Part shown: one piece after another, positions 25,601 through 40,600 of the stretch
Layout: each line of letters starts with the position of its first letter
Position numbering within the stretch: position 1 is the first letter of the stretch
Assembly (NCBI GenBank): GCA_021292105.1
Contig: CM037874.1
Span: forward strand, 30,520,800-30,584,799
Reading direction: 5' to 3'
Length of the DNA: 64,000 nucleotides
From: Anadara kagoshimensis
Lineage: Eukaryota; Mollusca; Bivalvia; Arcoida; Arcidae
Notes under the pieces: model-generated
Told to the model about the DNA's origin: nothing
The model's input: the letters and a program-made list of their open reading frames with translations, nothing else
The model's database searches: none
Program-made: the position numbers and the translations under genes

Positions 25601-28600
25601 TGTGATCTTCAAAATGTCACTTTAAGATTGATTCCTGCATATTTTCAAAATTAACAAAATTATAAAGATTCAAGACCAGATTTATAATCAGGAAAGTATT
25701 AATTAAGGAAAAATTGTGAAACCAGGGCCTGTATAGATATTTTATGCATTTCTCAGTCAACAGGACTTTGGTTCTTTTATCTTATCTGTGAGATTTTGTG
25801 TGTACATGAAAATTTCTTTAAAAATATTTACTGGAAATCTTAAACTGTAAATTCTACAAACACTCATCTGGATTTCTGGGATAAAACCATATGCTTATAC
25901 ATTTGTATAATGTCAACATTGAGAAGAAATGTGTTGTCAGTATTGTTGAGTTTAAAGGAAAAAGTCCATTTTAAATACATTTTAGGAGCAATAAAAGCTG
26001 ACCAGCTTACACTTGGGAAAAAGCATTTGAACTTGCCTGTTTAAAGTACAGACAAGATTATATCATACCCTACAAATATGTTACATGTCACTGCCGCCTG
26101 CTTTTTAATGGAGATAATTTCTCATATGCTATCTGACATTAATTTAATGAGGAATATGTGGTTAACATCCTGCCCAAAAATTTAAATGGATCGAGATGCA
26201 CGTAAATAATCCAAATTTCATGATCCAGTCTATCTTGGAATGCCTTTCTGTAGGAGTGTGATTTGTTGATACATGGTATAGGTGAGCTATGCTATTCTTC
26301 AGACAGCTGTTGGAAGCTATTAACAGTCGTCTTAATACATGTACAGGTATATGTTTCCTTGTTTTGTTTTCCTGTTTTTCGTTTTTTTATGGTGGATTTC
26401 TGGATGCTTTGACAATTGACAGATCACGCCCACAATCTACCGACAAAGGCCTGTTATGCTTGAATTAGAAGCAAAAAGAATGAAAACTCGGCATGAATTG
26501 TGCCGTTTAATGACTCCATTTACAGTAGTTTGTCATTAGTTGCTGTGACTGTGCTTTGGTACTGTGATGCCAATCCAGTAACGGAACATTGTAGGCATGG
26601 CCGGCGAAACACAATTGTCATGTTCATTTCTTCAACTGTTATTCTCTACATTGTTTATTACAGGTATGAGTACAGAGTTGAGATGGTCCACCAAGCATCA
26701 CGAGACTCCAGTAAGAACATTGTCCGTGAGTTTGCCTCAGACTTTGAAGTCGGAGAATGTTGGGGGTATAACAGATTCTTCCGTCTAGATTTACTTGCCA
26801 GTGAAGGATATTTGGATACAGAGTCAGACACACTTATTCTAAGGTTCCAAGTCCGTCCACCAACTTTTTACCAGAAGTGCAGAGACCAGCAGTGGTAAGC
26901 TCCTTGCAATTTCAGTAGTGTTCAAAACAATTTTGGAAAAAGATTTTTGAAACTTCCAAGATTTTTGTCATGCCTAGTAATGTTAGCATCAGTTGAGACT
27001 TCCATTTCATACTTTTTAGTGTCTTAGTTTGCAGCATGTCAAAATGTAAAGATGTACATTAAAGTCCATTTAAAACTTAGACAGAGCTTTATGATGGCTA
27101 TAGAAACAAGACATCTAGACCCCAACAATTATTAGTCGAGTTGGAACAAAGTTGTACTCGACTATTAATTTGGTGTTATGGGTGTGCGGGTGGGCAGGAA
27201 TTAGTTTTCTGGACTTTCTTTCCAAACGCCTGCAGATATTAAACTGATATTTGGTATGCGAGTCTACCACCATAAGTTGCAAATCGGGTGTGAGTTTTTT
27301 TTCTGGTTCACTGATTTTTGGTGAAATTATGGGCTGTGGACTCTTTTTAAATAGCAGTTTTCCAGACTTGTTTTCAAACGATCGCAGATATTTAATTAAT
27401 ATTTGGTATGTGAATCGCACATCATATAGAATATAAAATTGCACCTTGATGTGTGCACCCTGGTACCTTGTGATTTTTTAAAGCATCAGCCATGCTGAAT
27501 GCTTTATAGCGATCGTTGGATTTTTTCGTATTTAGCGCCGCTCTCATTTCACCTTGACAGCCAATCAAATCTTTCGTTTCGACTGAAATTACGGGAATTT
27601 CCATATACGGTATCCCAGGTATGTATAAACTCTAATCTGAGTGATTGGGTCTCCCGGAAAGTTACGAAAGCAATGTTTTCATCATGTACATATGTGCCGA
27701 TCTGAAATGTATTCATACGCGTATTAGTCCGTAATTGTTTTTGCTGGATATATATTTTAATTCTTCACTTTTGTATGATAATTTTAAGATAAAAACCATA
27801 AAAATCCATTAAGTATACGCCCCTCGGAAAACCCAACAAAAATGACGATCTTGTCAGTTCGCGCCGACGTTCTTCTTTTTGACCTACAGTGCTGTACATG
27901 TGGTTGTTTTACAGTCGCCTCCATATTGAATATTTTTAATTTACGCAAAGTGACATCGATAAATAAACACAAAGTATGCTCATTAAACAGTTTTTAAGTT
28001 AAATAACTTTAAACATGGATCACATTTGATGATAAATTATATATATTTTTTTAAAAATTGATTGTCAATAATATTTCGTGTTTGGGATATCCCGACCGGG
28101 TTCATTAATATTCATCATAACGTCACGAGGATTTTCCCGCTTTCATTGGGTATGTCAGTTTGCCGGTAGCGAAATTATGCATAACAAAAAAGTAGAAATC
28201 AAAGATTATTCCCAAAAATGTGATACGAAACTGAAAGAAGAAGTTTATTTACAAGTTATTGGCTATGTTGATAAATCGTTTGTGACTCGTGAAGTTGTGT
28301 AGGATATCGATACCGTAGTTCGCATGCAAATTAGCCATGTGTTTGGGGGCATTGCCTGCATTTGACACCCGATGCCCCTGCTCAAATGTATTCACATAGC
28401 GTAGTGACTGACCTTTTTAGTCCAGTACACCCTTGCCCCTTTTAAAATGATCATGACACCCTGTCCTTTTCAGTTGTCAGTTTAATATAAAAACGACATG
28501 CTTTATTCTCGAATCTCTGCTACATACTTCCGATCTTCCGCACTTACTCCACTTCTCACCATATGTCTCAGAAGAAAGACAATTTCATCATAAATGTTCA

Positions 28601-31600
28601 TTTAAATACCTTTTCCAGTTGTTTATTTTGAATCAACAAAATAAATCGCAAGAAAGAACAACTTGAAATCAAAATCTAAACAAAACTGAAAAAAAAACGA
28701 TGTTTTAAAATTTTCAGATAAAATTTAATTACCTTGTTACAAGTCCTTATTAGATCGTTTTTACAGTGGATATCCGATTAAAGTTGTTGTCAGTAGTTTA
28801 ATCCATGGTTTTTACAACCTTTAATTTCTTTTCATGAAGCCATATTACTTTATTTCACATAAAATGTGGCCACTGGACATGCAGGAAAACAGTTATTGTG
28901 CTTTCTTAAGTTCTTCCGATTTCTAGAGCACCGTTGGTGAAGTAGAACAGAAACTAAGGGCGGGGAAAATATGGTACCAATCTTGTGAACTCAACTCCTC
29001 TTACAGTTTTCAACCAAAAACCTTGAAACTTCACAGAATGTTTCTATATATATTGAAGATGTGCACCTGACTTTATGGAAATATTTCAAGATTTTTTTCC
29101 CCCATTTTTCAAGACTTTAAAACTTAGTCACTTTTTAGCAAGTATTTGAATGGGGGTACCTACTTTGTGAACTCAACTCCTCTTACAGTTTTCAACCAAA
29201 AGCCTTGAACCTTCATAGAATGTTTAATATATATTGAAGATGTGCACCTGACTTTATGGAAATATTTCAAGATTTTTTCTCCATTTTTCCAGACTTTAAA
29301 ACTTAGTCACTTTTTAGCAAGTATTTGAATGGGGGTACCTACTTTGTGAACTCAACTCCTCTTACAGTTTTCAACCAAAAGCCTTGAACCTTCATAGAAT
29401 GTTTAATATATATTGAAGATGTGCACCTGACTTTATGGAAATATTTCAAGATTTTTTCTCCATTTTTCCAGACTTTAAAACTTAGTCACTTTTTAGCAAG
29501 TATTAGAATGGGGGTACCTACTTTGTGAACTCAACTCCTCTTACAGTTTCTCTTAAATTCAAAGTAATTTTATTGTAACATTTTAGTTGTCTAAATAATA
29601 ATCAATTAATCGTATTCAGAAAATATTTCCCCCTTTTGTACACAATTCTTGTCAACAAACTTTTTTTGAAAGAGACAGTTGCCTGGACAACTTCTGTAAT
29701 TGGGAGGTACAGATTATTAGCTTATTGTGTCAGGATGGTTTATACCAATTCAGGCTTTTGAAGCTCACTTGGACAATTTATATATTCAACAATAATTTTA
29801 AATACATTTAAATTATTTCTAAAACAAAGGTTTTATTTTTATTTTTATTTTTTTTCAAATTAATTGTGAATTCAATGAATAAAATTAATGACTTCAACAA
29901 TGGTTAATCTGTCAATTGCAAGTCAAGGGAAATAGCTGGTCATGGTGAAAGTTTTTTTTTGTGATGATGACACTGTCGATGATGATGTGGCATGATGATC
30001 TGGTGAAGATGATGACAATAATAATGATGATGATGACATTCAGTTCTGCTGCTGCCGATGATGATGATGATGTCACCATGATGATGATGATATGACATGA
30101 GGAGATATAATGATGATGATGTGACATGAGGAGATATGATGATGATGTCACCATGACGATGATGTGACACGAGGAGATATGATAATGATGTTGATGATGG
30201 TGATGACATGAGTTCTGTTGATGCCGATTATGATAATGATTATCGTGATGAAGAAGATGATAGTGATGGTGGTGATGAAAATAAGCTCTGCTGCTATGAA
30301 TGATGATGGTGATGATGACGATGTGACTTGACGAACTATGATGATGATTATGATGGTGACATGAGTTCTGTTGCTACCGATGATGATGATGGTGGCAATG
30401 ATGACATTCAGTACTGCTGAGCACTGCCGATAGTATGATGATGATGAAGATGGTGGTGATGACATTCAGTTCTGCTGCTGTCGATGATGATAATAATTCA
30501 CGATGATGATGATGATTATAACAAAACCAATGTCTTCATGCTGATGATGTGACATGATGATGATGATGATGATGACATTCAGTACTGCTGCTGCTGATAA
30601 TGATGATGATTATGTGACACGAAGAGCTATGATGATGATGTGACCATATTAATGATGTAACATGAGGATTTCTGAAAATGATTAATATAATGGCGGTGGT
30701 GATTGTCATGGCATGGGTTCTACTGCTGCTGCTAATGACGACGATGATGATGATGATGATATCTTCATGTTGATGATCAAAATGTGATATGAGGAGTGAT
30801 AGTGATGATAATGGTAGTGATTACAGATCCAGTTTGGGTTTTCTTCCAGTCAACTGCGTTTAGTGGAGTTATGCCCCTTTCACTTTGTGAATTTTATCAA
30901 AATGATGGTTTCTCTGGACTTTTTTCAGTTACGCTTGAGATATTTCACTCAGATTTGGGGTCGGGTCTTTAGTAGCCTCTCTTGGTTTTTGAAAAATTGA
31001 AAATTTATATTTATGCGAATTACTTAGTTTATGCAATTGATAAACATTCCGTGGCATGTCCATTTTGACCATTGTAACATATTTATATGTTAGAACCTAA
31101 CAACTTGCATAAAAAGCAGACTTGTTGTTAGAAGCTTCCCGATCACAGTATCTTTTATTTGCATGATTTTCATTTGTTACTGATTCATTAGACAAATCTC
31201 AGTTTCAAGTGCACATTTTTTTTATCAAATTCCTCAGTTTAGCTGATGCTTCAGTACCTTCAGTACTTTGATTAGAGATTTATTTACATGTAAATAATAC
31301 ATGCACTTGTGTTTTGACAGTTTGGTAACATATCGTTTTTATTTTATTTTAAATATTTATCATTGGATTATCATTGGAACACATATCTACAGGGTACATA
31401 TTTCAGAAATCATTCTACCATTTGTAATTAGTTGTCATATATTGTATTTGTCAAGTGTCTATTCTACCGTCAGTTAACTTTAACCCTATAAACTAGGTGT
31501 TTTTATCAAAGTTAGTTATCAGTTTGATTAAATACAATTAGTTATATTGTTGTTATTTATTTTTGTAGGTATATAAATCAGTTAGAAGTTGTTCAGATTC

Positions 31601-34600
31601 ATTCTGCATCTCAGTTAACTGACCTTAAACATGTAAGTATATACACATATGACCACCCATACGCAAAATGGGCCCTTAGCTTAAAACAATTGACAGTTTC
31701 ACTTTTTGTTATATTTTTGATGCATCAACATTCATCATTGGGTTATACAAAAATAATGATAAAAGTAGAATTATCCCATGCAATAGTTATACAGAAATTG
31801 TAAAATAACAAACATTCATGTTTTAGAAGCAAACTATATTTATTCTTTCTACGTTACAGTTGGATACATTAGGGAGGAAAAACCAGGAAAAAAACACTTC
31901 CTCTCAAAAAGCTGGTTTGAACACTTTGTAGATACATTTTGTCAACATTGACTTTGTTCATGCATGTGTTTATCTCTAGTCAATAATATTTCAAAAACAT
32001 GTGTTTTGAGATATGTGCATTCACCAAATTCAATAAATAGGTATACAATTTGATAAAAAAAATGGTTCAATTCCATACAGTTTGGTGTGGGGTTTTGTCC
32101 AGTGTTCATCCCCACCACTGCAGTATCTCTGTTGGTAGAGTGCTTGCTCCGTAAGTGGGAGGTCATGGGTTTGAACCCCGGCCTGGTCTGAACCAAGGCT
32201 TGAAAGTGGGTAGTGACTGTTTTTTCACCAAGCACTCGGCATTACGAAATGAAAGTCACGGTTCTTTCGGATGGGAACTTGAAATAAACGAGGTTCCGTG
32301 TCACGGTGGGCTTGGCACGCTAAAGAACCCTGCTTTATAATGTCATAAGCGCAATGCACAGGCAAAATTTCTGCACTTTTGCCTATAGCTGGCAAAGTCT
32401 CAATATAAGTGAAATATTCTTGACTGGAATGTTAAACACCATTACTTAGTATTCATCCCACTTATGATATCAAAATTTAATGTGTCCTGAAATATCATCA
32501 TATGAAACTTATGTTTGACAACATTAGATACATGTTCCCAAATAGATTGACTAGGCATAAAACCTGCACTGTAAAAAAAAACCTTTTGTTATGAATACTG
32601 TAAACGCATTTATTTTCGCAGTGTACAAATTTTCGCTTATTTCACGGTCGTTTGTTTTGCATGAAAATTAATACCAAGCGAAAATTATATTATGCTTATT
32701 GTGTTAAAATGCATATTTCAAAAATGTGAAATCTTAACTACACGGATATGTCTAAATTTCCTATATCGCGAAAATAAATACACGTGAAATTAAATATGTT
32801 TACAGTATACTGATGAAGTATAAAACCTGCACTATAAAACTAAATCTAAATGAATCAAACTTGTAAATTTGTCCTACTTCTTAAAAACACATCATTATTA
32901 TTTACATTTCTGTTTCTGCTTCGTGATACATAATTTATTATCTACATTTAGTATATGATTAGGGATACAGTTTTAATAATAAAATTATTAATAAATTAAT
33001 ATATGATTAACGATACCATCATAAAAATAAAATTGAACATTATTTCTTGTAGAGATTAATGTTGATGGAATTATCCTTGAAATCTTCAGGCAAGAAAGCT
33101 CCATCAAATATCAGCGATTTAGGTAAATATGATGACAACACTTACTGCAGCATAACTTCAGTGTCTCTCACTTCTTAGGGAAGAGTACTCAATACTTAAA
33201 AGTGGGTAATGACGAAATGAAAGTAAGGTTCTTTTGGATAGGACATTAAAATAAATGAGGTCCCATGTCACAGTAGGCTTGGCACGCTAAAGAACCCTGC
33301 TGTATAATGCCATCAGCTCAACGCACAGGCAAAATTTCTGCACCTTCGCCTATAGCTGTCGACATCCCGATATAAGTGCAATATTCTTGACTGGGATGTT
33401 AAACACCATTACGCAACTCAACTCTTACTTGTTAGGCAAAAGGGACCCTGTAGCACATGTTTGCTGATCACTGTGCCTCTCAACACTAGGTTTAAATCCC
33501 ACTTGGGACAGATCCAAATGTGAGAAGGTTTGTCAGTTTCCTTGCCAAGGGTTGGGTGGTTTTCTATGGGCACTCCTTTTTCCTACACCATCCATGAACT
33601 GACTGCCTTGATATACTACATATAGGTGAAAGAATCTTCATGAGGGCATAATACTCCACTCCACTCCACTCCACTCTTAGGCAAGACAGAAGCCAAAAAT
33701 GTTAACTTACAATTTGCAATTATATGCTGACATTGTTGAAAAGGTCCAATTTTAGTTTTCTATATAAAAAAATTAGAAAAAAATCCACTCATTATGTTTT
33801 TAAACTTTGCATATTGGAGTGTAAAAAGAAATCATGGATTTTTTGGTTGTCTTCACTCTTTATATTAAATTTGTAACCATTGTGGTAGCTGATTTGGTAG
33901 ATTGATTGTTTCGTAAGTGAGAGGTGGTAGGTTCGATCTCTGGCCAGGTCTGACCCAATAACTTGCAAGTAGGTTGTAACTGTTCTTTCACCAAGCACTC
34001 TGCATTAGAAAATAAAAGTCACGGTTCTTTTGGATGGAAACTAAATGAGGTCCTGTTTCCCCTAGGCAGGGCATGATAAAGAACCCTGCTATATAATGGC
34101 ATCAGCACAATGCACAGGCAAAATTTCTGCACCTTTACCTAAAGCTGGTGACATCTTAATATAAGTGAAATATTCTTGACTTGGAGTTTGTAGTATTGCC
34201 AAACATTTCACATTTAAATTTTCATAATAAAAAATATGTACAGTCCAACCTGCCTTAAAGGCCACCTGTATATAAGGGCCACCTGCTTGTAAAGGCCAGT
34301 AGAATTATATCCCAACTTCTTTCATATTATTTGAACCTGTATATAAAGACCACCTGCCCATGAAGGCCACTTTTACTGGTTCCCTTGGGTGGCCTCTATA
34401 GACAGGTTTGACTGTAATAGAAAGTACTTTTAAAAATGTTTTGTTTTAGAATCTCATAGCCTTAGTCATACCTGTATAGACCCTCATGCTGTAGATAACC
34501 CTAACCCACAACAACCCATACTTCACCCCAAGCCAGTCCATCCTGGTACAGGGTCCGAGATAGAGATAGAACACTCTGATGATGACCAAGAAGATAGCAG

Positions 34601-37600
34601 TAGTATGGATACCACTGATTGTAATGATGTAAGTATAGTTGATAACTAAAACATTGTTGTCTGAAATAACTTAAACATTGTTGTCTCAAATTACACACGT
34701 GGGGGTGTATCTAGCTAAACAGGAGGTGCTTACCCTTGGAGAGCATCAGGCCTCACTTCCCTGGTGGAAGAGTTGAACTAGATTTGTCAGTTTCATAGTA
34801 ATTTCTTTGCTTTGGGATTGTGATTTCAACATAGATAAGTATGTTTGTTTTTGATAAAACCATGGAAATATCCAAGTCATCATTTGGTCTGAACAGTTGT
34901 AATTTTCAGTTCAGTATCTTAAGTATACCCTGAAAATTGAAAAGTCAAAATTAAAGTACAGTGCCAGGGATTCATCAGGGGCCTATTTAGGGGTGAAATT
35001 CGGCCTCATTCCCAATGGAAAAAACATTGATTTTTTCCCAAAATTGGCTATGACAATTCCCAATTAGAAAATTGTGTTGTTTTTAACAAAAACGAAAGTA
35101 AATTTTGTGAAAGCTCCCTAAACAGCAAAATCAAGTAAAAGATTCTAGATTGTTTTAAAACTACATCTGCAAAGGAGAATCCTGAGGTTGTGAGTACACA
35201 GTATGTAAACTCCGGTGTACGTTTTCCGGAAGCTGGGATCGTCGAAGCGACCGTGTGATGTTGATAGTCTCAATGACTGAAGTTTAGAGGTATGTAAACG
35301 CTCAAAATTAAATTGTCAAGTCTTGGATACCACTTATAATTTTGGTTGCTGAAGTCAGTAACACTTAGACATTACAAATTGCCCGCAAATATCACCATAT
35401 AATGTCAAAAAAACACAATTGATCATCGACAGCCAGGGAAAAATCACCAATCTCCTTGGCGTAAGATTGAATTTTACCTTAATTTAAAGCCGATCTTACC
35501 GTTTTATAAGGTAATTGGAACAAAGAAACATCAAAGAGTTTGAATACAAATCGCATTTGCAAGATATACGTTTAAATATTTAACTACAACAAGTATTATT
35601 TTTTACCCGGTGTACGCTTAGCTGCAACTCTTGCAAAATCATAACAACCGCCTAGCTGGGATTTTAGTGTACTTTAGCTGCATTTATGTGAACATCTCTT
35701 CATACATATATTTGTGTTTGGTGTTGTTGGAATACATTGTAAAATTAATTTTGTTCTCTGACAAAACGTTGCTTCGTGTTAACTTGTTTAAAGAATTGAT
35801 TTTTCGTTGTAGACATGGACAAGGTTTTTTAACTTGAAAGACAAGATGAAAGTTATTTTTAGGAATCCCAGTATTTTCTTGCGAAATATGCAAATTTACT
35901 TCAAAATACAAATCCAACTTGGACCACCATCTGTAGATTCACAATACTAGTAATTCAACAACCCGGCCATCTTATGGATATCAGTCGATTATCGTGTACA
36001 TTATCGGAGTCAAAATCTTGTGAATCAACTATTTAGTGAATAAACCACCTTTCATTGTATTTAAGTCATCTCCTCCAAAACTACCAGGCCAAATTTGATG
36101 AAACTTAATAATAATCATGCCTTGGTGAAGGGCTTTCTGGTTTGCACAAATGAGGGAGTTATGTCCCCTTTGGGTCCTATAAGGGAAACAGTAAAAATCT
36201 TTATCCATGTGTAGCATACTTAGGACATGTAGTAATCGTAGCTGTAGGGCTCAAAATGGGGAAATGGCAAGGTTCTTGATGAGGAAAGTGCTAAACTACT
36301 ATATTTGTCAGTACATGATCTGGAAAATTATTAACTTTTTGTATAGGCATGTATATAAAAATATTGTAGATATTAGCCTTAAGGTCATTTTGATACATAT
36401 TGGGAATTGAACGGCAATGATCTCATTTGCATATCCGCCATGACAGTCCGCTATGAATAATGTCTTACATGAAGGGAAATAAAAGCGAAAGAAAACAAGT
36501 TCTTTTTAAAAAAGTCGATAACTCCGAACTTTCACTACACACATACATGATACCTGTAATGTTTATTTGTTAGTTTCATATCAAAATACAGGTTCCTTGG
36601 CGTGTTTAAATTTCGAAGCGTAAAATGTGGTTGTCCTCTATATTTTCTCTTACTAAGCCAAAAAGTTCATGAGTTTTAATCTTGCCATTCTAAATACACA
36701 ATCGGAAAACAAAGAGTGTCGAGGGTACATTCAATTCAATGATTTACAACCGTTCAAGATATGGAGTATTTGTTTCTGAACATTTATATGCTTAGTTCCA
36801 AGATAATTTGAAAATCTCGTATTTTCAGTAAATTCCACAAAGGGGGCTTGAACTTATTTTTAAAATTATAATAATAAAAAATTCCCCTTTAGAAGTTTGT
36901 GGTATTTTCTTTGTTTAGGGAGCATTTTCTTGTTATACCGTAATTAACGTCATTTAAAAAAGGGGGATAATTTTCATTACAGATAATCAGAGCCTTCAAG
37001 ATTAAAAACGTCTGCTACGACGTCACAAAATATCTGTCTGGAAAACTCTAAACTTTTTGTATAGGTATGGCATTATCTACAGTCAATGATGAAGTTCACT
37101 GGATCAAAGGTCAAGGTCATAGTTGTGTAAGAATACTGAAAGGGCTTAGTTTTTTGCCTTTGTGCTTTTTAATAGCTGTCCATACATTTATTGTAGCTAG
37201 ACCTTAATATTTAGAAGTATACGGTAGCATTTTAGGATAAGTAATAATAAATTTGGAAATATCCTTACACTAGGTCCTATCTCTTGAAAATTAAAACAGT
37301 CCCTGTAATTTATGTGATTATCCATTGACTTTCTACACGAGATTTGACATATCCTGAGGTGAGCGTTAAGGTCCTTGGTCCCCTGTTTATTTATCTATAA
37401 TCGGTTATTTTATTTTATTTTTGTCGATTGATTTAAAAAGAAAGGAATGATTTATAGGTTCTGCTACTACCAACAACACGCTCTTTTCAATATATACGAT
37501 AGTTCAGTTGGTAATGCGCTTGGTGTAGGAGGTCGTGGGTTCGGAATCCGGCCTGGGTCTGACCAAGTCTTAAAAATAGGAAGTAAATACTCCATGTACT

Positions 37601-40600
37601 CTGCATGTAGAAATGAAAGTCGCCGGTTCCTTCGAAAAAGACCTTAAAATCCGTTCCTTCATCTCATAGCAGGCGTGGCACCATAAAGAACTCTACCTAC
37701 ACATTGTCCTTAGCGCACTGCAAAGGTCAAATTTTTTATGGCTTCACATATAGCTGGCGACGTCTCCATATAAGTGAAATATTATTAACTTTGACGTAAA
37801 ACCGCATCCCGAATCAATCAATCTATTCATAAATAAAATGTATATTAAATGGCACCATATCCTTTAGATTAGCATAAAGTTGTGAAGGGATTTTCTCAAC
37901 CGATTATCTAAGAAAAATATGAAAAATAGCAATAAATTGTACAATTTTCTGTACAGCTAGGCGTACATATTTTTCCACTAAAATCCCAGCTAGGCGTTCA
38001 TGTTTTCATCAGCTAGGCGTACACTATCTGGAATCACCAGCGTGAAATTAAATCAGAATTTCTTCTAAACTGTCGCGTTTTGGAATAAAGGGATACGTCA
38101 CCTTTGATTTTAACACTTGGTTTCTTAAATCAAATGCATTAAATGTGGTATTTATCATATCTTTATGCTCGGGAAATATAATTTATTTGACTTCTTTGAA
38201 AATGCCATTGATAAGTTGAATGATTAACAATCATTTTCTTCAAACTGAAACAATAAATGTTACCGACTGTATTCAAAACTAACTCCGCTGTTATCCGCGA
38301 TCAGTTTGAGTGCAATTGTTGTAGTGAAACTATACAAGAAAACTTACTGGCAGCCAATATACTGTCACAGGACGACAGTGGAACCATTACTGTTGGCTTT
38401 TTCTTCGCTTCGACGATCCCAGCTTCCGGAAGACGTACACCGGAGTTTACATACTGTGGAGTAGACCGACTTCTGACATGATGTTGAAGTTTCCCCAAAA
38501 TGAGCAAAAAGTTGGTAGTTTTTCCCAATTTTTAGTTTAGGGCCTTTTCCCAAAAGACCCTGATAAATCCCTGACAGTGCACTTTGCATTATCACGTTTG
38601 GTCCTAAATTTAGCGGAGAGTTATTGGCTTGTAGCAAAGATGTCTATTGGTAATAAAATTTACATTTTATCAATATAACTATACAAATGTGATTTTAAGC
38701 ATCAGAATTTTTCTCTGTTATTTACATATTTTTTTGTCACCATTTAAAGAAATTTGTCACATATCAATTGGTTAACATGCCATGTTACATAGAATCTGTT
38801 GGGGTACTTAAACACACACAATGTTTAGAGGTTAAAGGGAAGTAACTCATACATCATGGAACTCTAGTTGTGGTAAACTAACATGGCAGCAATGTACACA
38901 AGTCATTCAAAATAAGAAATCAAATTTGAAAAGGCCCAAACCAGTGCTGCTTTGAAGGGTGAGCCTGTGGCTCGGGGTACATAAATCTCTGACAGGGTAC
39001 ATGGGTCTGTTTAACTAAAACTTATGTTATACATGTACAGTAAAACCTCGTTATAATGCCCCTCGATAACTTTGCCACCTCGCTTATCGCCACACTATTT
39101 TAAAGTCCCAAAAATCTATTTTGTTTATGTTTTTCTTTATCCGCCTCCCCCGATTTATCGCCAAACCCCTTTATAACGCCAAAATTTGACTGAACAAATA
39201 GTGGCGATGAATCGAGGTTTTACTGTATTTGCTATTTTCTGTATATTATGTACTTATAGTTATATTTACAATGTAAGTTAATTATTATTTTGTTATTTTA
39301 GTCTCTAAGTGAAGGGGATCTTGATGAAATCAATGTTCCTAGGGCAGATAACAGATATCCAGCTGAAAATAATGATGAAAATGATATAGATGAAGAAACT
39401 ATGTAAGTTGTAGGACTGTGTGGATTCTATTGATTTGTATAAAACAAATATCCATAAAATTCCATAAAATAAACGAAAATTTGCCTATCCATAAATGTTT
39501 AAAATACTGGGCCTCAATTTGACATTATATTGTGTCTTTATGATAAGTAAAAGTAATAAAGATCACACAAATACTCTTATTTCATAAAAATAAACCTGAT
39601 GGGCAAAAATTTGTTGTTTCATGTGAACATAAAAGGTTAAGGTCATTACAAGCATGATTCAAGAGTAACTTTCTACTTGTGCTCATTTCATAGAAGTAAA
39701 CTTAATAGGCATAAATTCATGATTTCCTGTGAACATGCACATTTAAGGCACAGTGGCTCTTGTTGTGCATATGATGTAAAACGTCACCAAGGACATCAGT
39801 TCTGGTGTAAACATCATCATTTTCACCATGTAAAATCCCTTTAGAATCAAGGTTTTCTTTTTTACTGAAATGCTTTATGACATTACAGATCTTCAGTTAC
39901 CACTAAGCACAAGTAAGTGAACAATATCAAACATTATTCAGTTTTATTTGAATTTTTATGGAAATACTTTTTAAGCATAACTCACCATCACAAACAGAAT
40001 GACTTGAATAGAAAGTTAATATGTTAATTTTGCTGTATAGGTCTGTGGACAATGATGTAGAGAACAGTCTAGGATGGGAAGAAAATGATCTGGACAGATT
40101 AGTAGCACATGCCAGCTCATCATCTAAATCTGATTCTAACATTCCAACATCCTCTACAAATAGGTAGGTATTATTTTGTTGATTCTCTTGTACAAGTACA
40201 AGTTTGGTAAATGTTAATTTTGAATTAGACTTGAAAAAAATAAAGATTATTGAAAAAATACAATCTGATAATATAGTTAAGTGTGCAAGAGTGAGAGTTG
40301 TTTTCTGATAACATGTTTTTAATAAAGGTTACTGTAATACCTACAATTATTTCTCCATAGGGTAACTTTGTGTCATGTAATCTCTTTGTGCTTGCAGGGA
40401 TGTTTTTCCTAATGTTTACAGTGTCACACTGCAGAATATTTAAATTTTGATATAAAATTATCCTCTACAAAAATTGCAAGTTTAGTAAGAAATTAACTTG
40501 TACATTAGTTTTCAGTTTTTATATAGATAACAAAAAAAATGTTCATTTCTTAAATAATATTCAGGTACTCTTATTAAACTAATAATTAAAGGTAGAAATA

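Larger units (their letters stand above)
26895..31568 (+). other. Intron 11 (4.7 kb), repeat-filled
   Basis: It contains a repeat at about 27130-27440, unassigned sequence at 27440-28980 with a less AT-rich patch around 28080-28440, three 180-bp tandem units (28985-29547), GAT-rich minisatellite DNA (29975-30830) and another repeat piece (30820-31010). No exon was found. Confidence 0.7.
34965..38573. mobile_element. hAT-like element, 3.6 kb, intron 14, with nested repeats
   Basis: It starts CAGGGATTCATCAGGGGCC and ends GACCCTGATAAATCCCTG. ACAGTGC is repeated on both sides (34958-34964 and 38574-38580). Inner inverted pairs also occur: 35197-35250 with 38404-38460 ('ccggaagctgggatcgtcga' and its complement), and about 35603-35675 with 37953-38030 ('agctaggcgtacac' type). 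A SINE (37490) and an antisense copy of the 53871 family (about 36049-37388) lie within. No transposase was recognised. Confidence 0.7.

Noticed and set aside
26500-26898. 132-residue + strand open frame
   Set aside because: Only 26664-26894 is coding (TRIM37 exon 11). The upstream part is intron 10 left open by chance; exon 10 joins at the AG ending 26663.
29912-30465. Overlapping - strand frames rich in His, Ser and Ile
   Set aside because: They are translations of GAT-rich minisatellite DNA, open in several frames at once with no start context or conserved motif.
38257-38637. Overlapping frames of 74-90 residues
   Set aside because: They lie in the right inverted repeat of the 34965-38573 element. 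The matching left copy at 35197-35250 shows the sequence is repeat, not gene.
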